From the NCBI RefSeq assembly GCF_030816505.1, contig NZ_JAUSYB010000001.1, positions 2,356,001-2,420,000 of the forward strand: 64,000 nt of DNA. The letters are read 5' to 3'. Source of the DNA: Microbacterium sp. W4I20 (GTDB lineage: Bacteria > Actinomycetota > Actinomycetes > Actinomycetales > Microbacteriaceae). The notes under the pieces were generated by a model. The model was given only the letters and a program-made list of their open reading frames with translations. It did not search any database and was not told the DNA's origin. The translations under genes and the position numbers were made by a program. Shown piece by piece: positions 8,944 through 15,552 of this stretch (position 1 is its first letter; the number at the start of each line of letters is the position of its first letter).

Positions 8944-10158
8944 ATGACGTTGACCTCACCCCTTCACAGACGCTCGAAACTCGGCGGCACGATCGCACTC
9001 GCGACCGTCACGGTGCTGCTGGCGAGCGCGGCGACGCCCGCGCAGGCAGCATCCCCCTCCCCGGCGGAGACATGGTCCGAGAGGGCCGTCGTCAGCTACG
9101 ACGCCCTGCAGGATCACCTCTACCTCGGCGCCGCCGGACACCAGCTGTACAAGCTCAACACCGGCGACGAGGTGAACCCCTACTCGTACCTCTGGGAGTA
9201 CCGCGAGGCCAGTCAGGCCACCGCCGACCTGCAGGGTGTGCGCGGCATCGGCGGCGCCTACGCCAACGTCACCCGACAGCGCATCGCCAACTTCGAGCTG
9301 TACTACAACGTGCGCGAGGGCGGTCGGGCCGGCTACGAGTCCTACCTGCCCGCGCCGCTCGGCACCGGCGGCGACGTGTTCTACGACGACAACTCGATCA
9401 TCGGACTGACCGACGTGCGGCAGTTCCGCAAGACGGGTGACCCGGCCTACCTCGAGAAGGCCGAGCACGCCTTCGACATCGTGGTCCGGGGATGGAACAC
9501 CGATGCCACCCTCGAGTGCCCGGGCGGAATGGACTGGGTCGATCGCCCCGACAACGCGGACCGCGGCGCCAACATCACCGGACTCGCCGCACAGCTCGCC
9601 GCGCACCTCTACGAGCAGACCGGCCAGGCGGACTACCTGACGTGGAGCAAGAAGCTCTACAACTGGAACAACAAGTGCCTCAAGACATCGACCGGGCTCT
9701 ACGCCAACAGCATCAACGACGCCGGCGAGGTCAACCCGACGCTCTGGACCTACAACTCCGGAGCGATGATCGCGACGGCGACCATCCTCTACCGCGCCAC
9801 GGATGATGCGAAGTACCTCCAGCAGGCGAAGGCCGCAGCGCGAGCCTCCCTGAAGTACTGGACCGCGGAGAACAGGTTGCAGCAGCAGCCGGCCATCTTC
9901 AACGCGTTCTACTTCCGCGATCTGCTCCTGCTGGACTCCGTCAGCCACGATCCCTCGTACCGCGCGGCCGTGGAGCAGTACGCCCAGCTGATCTGGGACA
10001 CGAACCGCGATCCCGAGACCGGGCTGTTCCACTTCCAGCCGTCCGGCGGCGGCGACTACAACCCGTCGCGGCCCGCCGCGACACTCGACCAGTCCGGCGT
10101 CATCCAGATCTTCGCGATCCTGGCCTGGGACCGGCGCGACCTCGGCAACATCAGCTAG
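8944..10158 (+). CDS. Secreted GH76 alpha-1,6-mannanase
   Basis: 404 residues. A Sec signal peptide (MTLTSPLHRRSKLGGTIALA, then a hydrophobic stretch) ends in TPAQA-ASPS near residue 37. The mature part is an (alpha/alpha)6 glycosidase of family 76. The adjacent aspartates D148-D149 in VFYDDNSIIGL match the catalytic Asp pair of endo-alpha-1,6-mannanases. WDTNRDPETGLFHFQPSGGG near the C-terminus is also family-like. It would cut yeast/fungal mannan backbones or bacterial lipomannan outside the cell, releasing oligosaccharides for the ABC transporter at 2776-5764. The operator and promoter upstream place it in the LacI regulon. No anchoring domain is present, so it should be released. Confidence 0.85.
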   Translation: MTLTSPLHRRSKLGGTIALATVTVLLASAATPAQAASPSPAETWSERAVVSYDALQDHLYLGAAGHQLYKLNTGDEVNPYSYLWEYREASQATADLQGVRGIGGAYANVTRQRIANFELYYNVREGGRAGYESYLPAPLGTGGDVFYDDNSIIGLTDVRQFRKTGDPAYLEKAEHAFDIVVRGWNTDATLECPGGMDWVDRPDNADRGANITGLAAQLAAHLYEQTGQADYLTWSKKLYNWNNKCLKTSTGLYANSINDAGEVNPTLWTYNSGAMIATATILYRATDDAKYLQQAKAAARASLKYWTAENRLQQQPAIFNAFYFRDLLLLDSVSHDPSYRAAVEQYAQLIWDTNRDPETGLFHFQPSGGGDYNPSRPAATLDQSGVIQIFAILAWDRRDLGNIS

Positions 10159-10170
10159 CCGGGGTGCTGA

Positions 10171-10259
10171 GCGTCACGATCTGCGGAGGTGTTCACGATG
10201 CGCGGAGCTTTCTCCTGGATTGCTCCGCGGATCGTGACACTCTCCGCAGATCGTGACGC
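10171..10259. repeat. 89-bp doubly nested palindrome, probable bidirectional terminator
   Basis: The outer arms GCGTCACGATCTGCGGAG (10171-10188) and its perfect complement at 10242-10259 enclose a second, near-perfect inverted pair (10192-10208 with 10222-10237) of the same word, so the motif TCACGATnnGCGGAG occurs four times. It lies between the converging GH76 and gnd genes and could terminate both. Confidence 0.8.
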
Positions 10260-10328
10260 GCTTCGTCTCGCTCCGCTCGCTCAGCAACCGGGGTGACCGG
10301 TCCTGCCGCTCAGCAAACGGGCTGGCTC

Positions 10329-11390
10329 TCAGCTGTCGCCGGACTCCGCCCGCCGGCTCCCGGCCTCGAGCACGTCGCCGGCCGGCAGCTCCTGGTGGCC
10401 GCCGAACTGCAGCCGCATGGCCGAGAGCACCTGGTTGGCGAAGTGGTCCTCGCCGCGAGACGCGAAGCGCTCGAAGAGGGATGCTGCGAGCACCGGCACC
10501 GGCACACCCACGTCGACCGCGGCCTTGACCGTCCAGCGGCCCTCGCCCGAGTCCGACACGCGTCCGGCCAGGCCGTCGAGCGTCGGGTTCTCGGTCAGCG
10601 CCGCGGCCGTGAGGTCGAGCAGCCACGACGAGACGACCGAGCCGCGGCGCCACAGCTCCGACACCTTGGCCGTGTCGATCGGGAACTGGTAGAACTCCGG
10701 CTCTTCGAGCGGGGCGATCTCGGCGGAGTGCTGCGCCTCGCGAATACCGGCATCCGCGTTGTCGAGCAGGTTGAGGCCCTCGGCGAGCGCGGCCATGATC
10801 CCGTACTCGATGCCGTTGTGCACCATCTTCACGAAGTGTCCGGCGCCCGAGGGGCCGCAGTGCAGGTACCCCTGCTCCTCCGGCGCGAAGTCGCCGGTGC
10901 GTCCGGGGGTGCGCTCGATCTCGCCGGGGCCCGGCGCGACGGTGCGGAAGATCGGCTCGAGGCGCTGCACCGCAGCATCCGGTCCGCCGACCATCAGGCA
11001 GTAACCACGGTCGAGGCCGAAGACGCCGCCGCTGGTGCCGACGTCGATGTAGTCGAGGCCCTGCTCGCGGAAGGCTGCCGCCCGGCGCACGTCGTCGCGG
11101 TAGTTGGAGTTGCCGCCGTCGATGAGTGTGTCGCCGGGCTCGAGCACGGCTGCGACGTCGTCGGCGACCTTCCCCGTGAGCGACGCGGGCACCATCATCC
11201 ACACGGCGCGCGGCGCCTGCAGCTTCGCGGCCAGGTCGGCCATGCTGTCGGCACCCACCGCGCCCTCCGCGACCAGCGCCTGCACGGCATCCGGATTCAC
11301 GTCGTAGACCACGCATTCGTGACCATCGCGCATCAGCCTGCGAACGATGTTCGCACCCATCCGTCCGAGTCCGACCATCGCCAGTTGCAT
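10329..11390 (-). CDS. gnd: 6-phosphogluconate dehydrogenase, short decarboxylating type
   Basis: 353 residues. The Rossmann motif VGLGRMGANIVRR opens the protein. Signature segments DGGNSNYRDDVRRA, TSGGVFGLDRGYCLMVGG and SGAGHFVKMVHNGIEYG follow, with the catalytic Lys and Asn in the last one. It oxidises and decarboxylates 6-phosphogluconate to ribulose-5-phosphate. At about 350 residues it belongs to the shorter class, often NAD-dependent, rather than the 470-residue NADP form. The start is ATG 11390 behind GGAGGAG. No operator of the mannan regulon is seen. A gluconokinase that could supply its substrate is encoded separately at 41343. Confidence 0.9.
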   Translation of the reverse strand: MQLAMVGLGRMGANIVRRLMRDGHECVVYDVNPDAVQALVAEGAVGADSMADLAAKLQAPRAVWMMVPASLTGKVADDVAAVLEPGDTLIDGGNSNYRDDVRRAAAFREQGLDYIDVGTSGGVFGLDRGYCLMVGGPDAAVQRLEPIFRTVAPGPGEIERTPGRTGDFAPEEQGYLHCGPSGAGHFVKMVHNGIEYGIMAALAEGLNLLDNADAGIREAQHSAEIAPLEEPEFYQFPIDTAKVSELWRRGSVVSSWLLDLTAAALTENPTLDGLAGRVSDSGEGRWTVKAAVDVGVPVPVLAASLFERFASRGEDHFANQVLSAMRLQFGGHQELPAGDVLEAGSRRAESGDS

Positions 11391-11448
11391 TGCTCTCCTC
11401 CGGATGCTTCCGTGACCGACCGATGGCCGGCGGCGCGGGGAATGCGCA

Positions 11449-11474
11449 CCTGGAGGCGATGCTACGCCTCCAGG
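11449..11474 (-). terminator. Hairpin terminator of the arsR operon, with stop codon in the loop
   Basis: CCTGGAGGCG (11449-11458) pairs perfectly with CGCCTCCAGG (11465-11474) around a 6-nt loop. On the minus strand the loop is TAGCAT, so the stop codon of the small ORF 11462-11539 is the first triplet of the loop. No U-tract follows. Confidence 0.6.
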
Positions 11475-11539
11475 CCGTCGAAGAACTCGCGAAGCTCCCC
11501 CGGCAACGCCTCCGGCTGCTGAAACGCGGGAGATGTCAC
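11462..11539 (-). CDS. Small 25-residue ORF, last gene of the arsR operon
   Basis: GTG at 11539 overlaps the stop of the DHFR-like gene (GTGA), the same coupling as the other junctions of this operon. The peptide contains FQQPEALPGELREFFDGLEA and ends at TAG inside a hairpin loop. The sequence resembles the extreme C-terminus of alpha/beta hydrolases, so it may be the remnant of a deleted gene; the neat coupling argues that it could still be translated. Function unknown. Confidence 0.4.
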   Translation of the reverse strand: MTSPAFQQPEALPGELREFFDGLEA

Positions 11540-12159
11540 GGCAGGGCGGGGCTGCCCTCGTAGTCGGCGCGCGGCGCAGCGCCCGTCGTCTCGTACTCCA
11601 GCAGAAGCAGACCTGCCGGGGTGGAATCGTGAGATACCAGGCGAAGCCCGGCATCCGTCATCGGCTGGGGGAACAGCCGCCGTCCGTCGCCGATGATCAC
11701 AGGCGCCACCGCCAGGCGGACGACGTCGACCACTCCCGCGGAGAGCAGCGATGCCGCCAGCCGGGAGCTCCCGTGGATCTGCAGTTCACCGCCTGGTCGG
11801 CTGCGAAGGGACCTGACCGCCTCAGCCGGGTCGCCGGTGAGCACGGTGGTCGGATTCCAGGATCCTTGCGTGAGTGTGCTGGTCACCACGTACTTCGGGA
11901 GGGCATTCATGCGAGCGGTGAACGGGTCGGGCTCCGGGATGTTCGGCCAGTCTCGTGCGAACGCCTCGTAGGTGCGACGCCCGAGCAGGAGGCCGTCGGC
12001 GAGATCGAGCCAATCGGATGCCGCCTGCACGAAGGCCTCGTCAAGATAGGGCACGAACCATCCGCCGCGCTCGAAGTCGTCGGTGCGGTCTTCCTCGGCG
12101 GAGCCCGGACCCTGACTGACGCCGTCGAGTGTGACGAACTGCGTGACGGAGACTCTCAA
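11536..12159 (-). CDS. Dihydrofolate reductase/RibD C-terminal family protein
   Basis: 207 residues. TQFVTLDGVSQGPGS at the start, LLLGRRTYEAFARDWP in the middle and LQIHGSSRLAASLL with APVIIGDGRRLFP towards the end are the family pattern of RibD-C/YwjB-like reductases found in many actinobacterial operons. The fold binds NADPH; the substrate is unknown, and it is unlikely to be the housekeeping DHFR. The start is taken as TTG 12159 because it overlaps the upstream stop (TTGA). It is the third gene of the operon arsR-SRPBCC-DHFR-like, a combination common in soil Actinobacteria. Confidence 0.78.
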   Translation of the reverse strand: MRVSVTQFVTLDGVSQGPGSAEEDRTDDFERGGWFVPYLDEAFVQAASDWLDLADGLLLGRRTYEAFARDWPNIPEPDPFTARMNALPKYVVTSTLTQGSWNPTTVLTGDPAEAVRSLRSRPGGELQIHGSSRLAASLLSAGVVDVVRLAVAPVIIGDGRRLFPQPMTDAGLRLVSHDSTPAGLLLLEYETTGAAPRADYEGSPALP

Positions 12160-12647
12160 GTCCCCGCATCCTTCTCGACGAGCTCTGCCAGCGCGGCGGT
12201 CACCGACCCCCAGCCGTCGAAGAAGCCGAGCTCGTGGTGGTGCTCGCGGGTGGCGGCGTCGCCGTGCCGCACGACGATCCGGTAGTCGGTGCCGTCGGGA
12301 TGATCGCCGAGGATGATCTCCGCCGTCAACGCCACCGGCTCTGGTGTGGCCGGTCGCCAGGTGCTGGTCACGGCGTTGGTGAAGACCAGCCGCCGTCCCT
12401 CCTCGACGACCAGGAAGACCGCGTCGATGTGCGGCACGAACTCTTCGCCGTCTTCGCTCATGCGGGTGACGAACGCGCCACCGGGGCGCACGTCGAGCTG
12501 GTCGACCCGGCTGACCATCGGCGCCGGAATCCACCACTTCTCGAGGCGTGTGGGGTCGGTCCAGGCCCGCCAGACGTCGGCGGGCGCGGCATGAATCACC
12601 CGCTCGAGTGTGAGGTCGAGGGTGGGGTCGATGGCGGCGCTGTTCAT
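12156..12647 (-). CDS. SRPBCC/AHSA1-domain protein
   Basis: 163 residues from ATG 12647, behind AGGAG. The pattern DLTLERVIHAAPADVWRAWT, then WWIPAPM and ELGFFDGWGSVTAALAELVE, is the Activator-of-Hsp90-ATPase-homologue (AHSA1-like) branch of the START/SRPBCC superfamily, which forms a cup-shaped hydrophobic pocket. The role of these bacterial proteins is largely unknown. ATG overlaps the stop of the arsR gene by four bases, and these two genes are a very frequent pair, so control by that regulator is expected. Confidence 0.82.
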   Translation of the reverse strand: MNSAAIDPTLDLTLERVIHAAPADVWRAWTDPTRLEKWWIPAPMVSRVDQLDVRPGGAFVTRMSEDGEEFVPHIDAVFLVVEEGRRLVFTNAVTSTWRPATPEPVALTAEIILGDHPDGTDYRIVVRHGDAATREHHHELGFFDGWGSVTAALAELVEKDAGT

Positions 12648-12979
12648 GACTTCTCCTGCGGGTCGGTGAGGAACTGTTCGAGGCGGTCGGTACGGCCTTC
12701 CCACAACCGGCGCTGCTCGGCGAGCCAGCCATCCAGGAGGTCGAGCCGCTCGCGGTTGAGGGTGCAGGTGCGCACGCGTCCGGACTTGGCGGTGCGGATC
12801 AGCCCGCTGGACTCCAGCGTGCGAACGTGCTTCATGAACGACGGCAGCGTGATCGGGAACGGACGCGCGAGCTCGCCGACGCTCACCGGTCCGCGCCCGA
12901 GACGGCGGATGACCTCACGTCTGGTCGGATCCGAGAGCGCGATGAAGACCTCGTCCAGCGGCTGAGAATGGTTAGCCAT
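12644..12979 (-). CDS. ArsR-family winged-helix regulator
   Basis: 111 residues from ATG 12979. FIALSDPTRREVIRRLGRGP, then VGELARPFPITLPSFMKHVRTLESSGLI, is the ArsR winged helix; the C-terminus continues LNRERLDLLDGWLAEQRRLW. There is no CxCxxC metal site, so it is the non-metal type usually paired with SRPBCC proteins. A perfect inverted repeat lies immediately upstream (12985-13003) and would let the protein repress its own operon. A second in-frame start at 13015 would place the repeat inside the coding region and is less likely. Confidence 0.85.
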   Translation of the reverse strand: MANHSQPLDEVFIALSDPTRREVIRRLGRGPVSVGELARPFPITLPSFMKHVRTLESSGLIRTAKSGRVRTCTLNRERLDLLDGWLAEQRRLWEGRTDRLEQFLTDPQEKS

Positions 12980-12984
12980 GCGGA

Positions 12985-13003
12985 ACAGTGTCGCACACAC
13001 TGT
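12985..13003. promoter_or_regulatory. Probable ArsR operator
   Basis: ACAGTGT-cgcac-ACACTGT is a perfect 7+7 inverted repeat five bases upstream of the arsR start codon, a position where a bound ArsR dimer would block transcription of the whole operon. Confidence 0.6.
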
Positions 13004-13025
13004 GCCTAGAGGCAAAGTATCCGGT

Positions 13026-13748
13026 TCAGCGCCCGCTCATCAGCCGGACGGCGGCCCGCACCAGCGCGGCGTTGTCGGATGCCGGTCGCCCGTCGGGCAG
13101 CGTCAGGGCGTCCTCGAGTCCGACCCGCGCATCGCACCCCAGCTCGACGGCGAGTTCGAAGGCAGGCCATGCCGAGGCTTCTTCGCCGTGGAGCAGGATC
13201 GGGATGCTCGGCTCTTCCGCGGCGACGTGCGCGATCAGCCCCTCGGCGTGGGCGCGCACCACCTCGGCAGCCTCATCGGGCAGCTCGATGAGCACGCGCA
13301 GGCAGCTGCTGCGCTCCGGTGATCGTCGCCAGGCCTCGAGACCCGATGCATCCCAGATGCCGGCTTCGACGCCGACGCCCTTCGTGCGCAGGAGCGCGGC
13401 GACCTCGTCGGCCCCGGCCTCATGCCAGTTGACGGATGCGTAGTCGGGAAGCTCGGTCCATGCCGAGATCGCGGCGAGACGGCGCTCGACGTCGGGCTCG
13501 GTCCAGGCTCCGGTCGTGACACCGACGGGCACATCCGGGCAGGCGGTGCGCATCGCCCGCATCCAGCGAGCGACATCATCGGCCGCCACGCTGTCATGAC
13601 CACGATCGTCCTTCGGGTGCACATGGATCTCGTGCGCTCCCGCTCCGACGGCGCGCGCTGCGTCATCGGCGACGACCGTGGGGTCGATACTCAACCACGG
13701 ATGCTGCGCCACATCGCGGGCTCCGTTGACGCATGCCTGCAGGAGCAT
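13026..13748 (-). CDS. BKACE-family (DUF849) beta-keto acid cleavage enzyme
   Basis: 240 residues from ATG 13748. Motifs are HEIHVHPKDDRGHDS, VNWHEAGADEVAALL, PILLHGEEASAWP and ARVGLEDALTLPDG. The histidines of HVHPKD and the LHGE stretch correspond to the metal-binding positions of 3-keto-5-aminohexanoate cleavage enzymes. The family condenses a beta-keto acid with acetyl-CoA and releases acetoacetate plus a CoA ester; substrates vary widely. At 240 residues it is shorter than most members (about 270-310), lacking part of the C-terminus. It appears to be a single-gene unit, so its substrate cannot be inferred. Confidence 0.8.
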   Translation of the reverse strand: MLLQACVNGARDVAQHPWLSIDPTVVADDAARAVGAGAHEIHVHPKDDRGHDSVAADDVARWMRAMRTACPDVPVGVTTGAWTEPDVERRLAAISAWTELPDYASVNWHEAGADEVAALLRTKGVGVEAGIWDASGLEAWRRSPERSSCLRVLIELPDEAAEVVRAHAEGLIAHVAAEEPSIPILLHGEEASAWPAFELAVELGCDARVGLEDALTLPDGRPASDNAALVRAAVRLMSGR

Positions 13749-13792
13749 GCCCCTCTTCGAGGCTTGGTCGGGTAGCCCTGCTGGCGCGCCCA

Positions 13793-14020
13793 TCAACCGA
13801 TCAGATCACGCGGGTGACGCTCGAACGCGTGGGCATCCGCCGATGGTCCTTCTTCCGCGCGGACAGTGTGCGCAACCTGACGTGCGGTTGCCGCCCCGCG
13901 CCCGACCTTGACGGCTTCCGCCTCGGTCATGAAGCTGCTGCCGAGAGTGATCGACTCGCCCTCGATGCGGTTGAACCAGATCCCGTCGCGCTGGAAAGTC
14001 TCGATGTCGCCTGCGGCCAT
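13793..14020 (-). CDS. Small DUF2188-like protein
   Basis: 75 residues from ATG 14020. The pattern of a short beta-hairpin with W (DGIWFNRIEGE), then TEAEAVKVGRGAATARQVAH and a C-terminal FERHPRDLIG, fits DUF2188, a small domain with no known activity. It has its own upstream region with a purine-rich ribosome site (AGAGAAGGG). No signal peptide or membrane segment. Function unknown. Confidence 0.65.
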   Translation of the reverse strand: MAAGDIETFQRDGIWFNRIEGESITLGSSFMTEAEAVKVGRGAATARQVAHTVRAEEGPSADAHAFERHPRDLIG

Positions 14021-14117
14021 GCCGGTGTCCCTTCTCTCGCGTTCCTTTCTACGCGAGGTCGCAGACACCTGAGAGCCCCTTGACAGAGCAATCCCGTGCC
14101 GCCGAGATGCCCCTGCG

Positions 14118-15314
14118 TCAGCGACCGCGGCGAGTGCGCAGCAGGGCCGCGCCCATGGACTCGAGCGCATCGGCCAGGATCGGTCGCGGGGTGGCGAAGA
14201 CGACGCGCACGAAGCCCTCGTACCCCTTTCCGAGGAGTTTGCCGTCGGTGAGCACGACCCCTGCCTGGTCACGGAAGAAGGCGGCCGGCGGGCCATCGAT
14301 CTCGAGCGCGCTGGTGTCGATCCAACCGATGTACGTCGCCTCGGGCACCCGGAATACGGCGCCGGGCAGCTGCGCCTCGACAAGCTCCGCGAGGGTGCGG
14401 CGCGAGCCGTCGAGATAGTCGCTGACGCCGGTGAGCCAGGGGCGGCCATGCCGGTACGCGGCCGTCGACGCGACGACCCCGAGCGTGGCGGCCCCGTGCT
14501 GCACGGCGAAGCCGAACCTCTTGTAGAGCTCCTGATCGGCGTCGTTCGAGGTGATCAGCTGCGCCGTCTTGAGCCCCGGGATGTTCCACGCCTTCGACGC
14601 ACTCGTGCCGGTGATGGTGTGCGCCGCGGTCGCCTCCGACACCGACGCGTAGGGCACGAACGGCCGGCCGTCGTAGCGCAGCGGCGCGTGGATCTCGTCA
14701 GCGAACACCCGTCCGCCGTGCCGTTCCACGATCTCGGCGATCGCCTCGAGTTCCGCGCGCTCGATGATCGTGCCGGTCGGGTTGTGCGGATTGCAGAGCA
14801 CGAGAGTTCGTGCACCGGCGGCGAAGGCCTCGTCGATGCGCTGCAGGTCGTGCTGCCACCGGCCGTCGACCTCGACGCCGGGCACCTCGACGACCGGATG
14901 ACCGATCGCCGGGAGATATGTCAGGAACGGCATGTATGCCGGGGTCGGCACGATCACCGCCGATCCCGCGGGCGCGTACTCCTGCACTGCCACGCCGAGC
15001 ACCGCCATCACATCGGAGACCGGATGCACGCGCTCGGGGTCGATCGTCCAGTCGTACTCGTCGGCCATCCACGCAGCCGTCGCCTCTCCGAGCTCGCTCG
15101 CGACGAACGGCGACAGGTAGCCGAGGTTCTCCTCGTCGATCGCCCGGTGCATGGCCTCGGCGACCTCGGGCGCGATTCCGAAGTCCATCTCGGCGACCCA
15201 GGCGCCGATCCGCCCGGGATGGAGACTCCACTTGCGGCTCTGCGGGCGGTCGAGGTGCACGCGCGAGCGGGAGTCGAACGGATGCGGCGAGAGCGGCGGA
15301 CAGTCCTCGGTCAT
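14118..15314 (-). CDS. MalY/PatB-type PLP-dependent cystathionine beta-lyase
   Basis: 398 residues, fold type I aminotransferase-like. GAWVAEMDFGIAPEVAEAMH at the start, LVLCNPHNPTGTI, FADEIHAPLRYDGRPFVPYA and GTSASKAWNIPGLKTAQ are the diagnostic blocks; the Lys in SASKAW should hold PLP. MalY/PatB enzymes cleave C-S bonds of cystathionine, cysteine or S-conjugates, yielding pyruvate, ammonia and a thiol. The promoter appears leaderless: TAGGTT, seven bases, then ATG at 15314. It is monocistronic, and downstream lies the small DUF2188-like gene on the same strand. Confidence 0.87.
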   Translation of the reverse strand: MTEDCPPLSPHPFDSRSRVHLDRPQSRKWSLHPGRIGAWVAEMDFGIAPEVAEAMHRAIDEENLGYLSPFVASELGEATAAWMADEYDWTIDPERVHPVSDVMAVLGVAVQEYAPAGSAVIVPTPAYMPFLTYLPAIGHPVVEVPGVEVDGRWQHDLQRIDEAFAAGARTLVLCNPHNPTGTIIERAELEAIAEIVERHGGRVFADEIHAPLRYDGRPFVPYASVSEATAAHTITGTSASKAWNIPGLKTAQLITSNDADQELYKRFGFAVQHGAATLGVVASTAAYRHGRPWLTGVSDYLDGSRRTLAELVEAQLPGAVFRVPEATYIGWIDTSALEIDGPPAAFFRDQAGVVLTDGKLLGKGYEGFVRVVFATPRPILADALESMGAALLRTRRGR

Positions 15315-15384
15315 CTGCCCCAACCTACGGATCATTCCGCCCGCGCGCACACCCCGTTTCGATCCGTGACGCCGTTCTCACTGA

Positions 15385-15449
15385 CCGCTCCGGTGGCACT
15401 TCCTGCGGGTTGACGAGCTCCGAACCCGCACGAAGTGCCACGGGAGCGG
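15385..15449. repeat. 65-bp palindromic repeat, family A copy 1
   Basis: Imperfect hairpin beginning CCGCTCCGGTGGCACTTCCT and ending GAAGTGCCACGGGAGCGG; two other copies are at 16981 and 21297. The ends and the GCGGGTT/GAACCCGC inner stem are conserved while the loop differs. Confidence 0.8.
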
Positions 15450-15462
15450 AATGTCAAGGGCG

Positions 15463-15498
15463 GTGACCGGCGTCTGGGGGACGCGATAGCGTCGCCGG
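15463..15498 (+). promoter_or_regulatory. Leaderless promoter of the kinase unit
   Basis: GTGACC (15463-15468) and TAGCGT (15487-15492) are spaced 18 bp apart. The -10 ends six bases before the ATG of the 17-codon uORF at 15499, so the mRNA would start at or next to that ATG. Confidence 0.5.
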
Positions 15499-15552
15499 AT
15501 GCTTGACCCGAATGCACTGATCCGGCGCGCCCCCGCGGGGGCTCAGCGATGA
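15499..15552 (+). CDS. 17-codon leaderless uORF overlapping the kinase start
   Basis: MLDPNALIRRAPAGAQR, ending in TGA that overlaps the kinase ATG (ATGA at 15549-15552). The -10 box lies six bases before its ATG, the usual leaderless spacing, while the kinase itself has no good ribosome site. The reading is that ribosomes start on the uORF and re-initiate on the kinase. A GC palindrome GCCCCCGCGGGGGC lies inside (15529-15542). Confidence 0.45.
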   Translation: MLDPNALIRRAPAGAQR

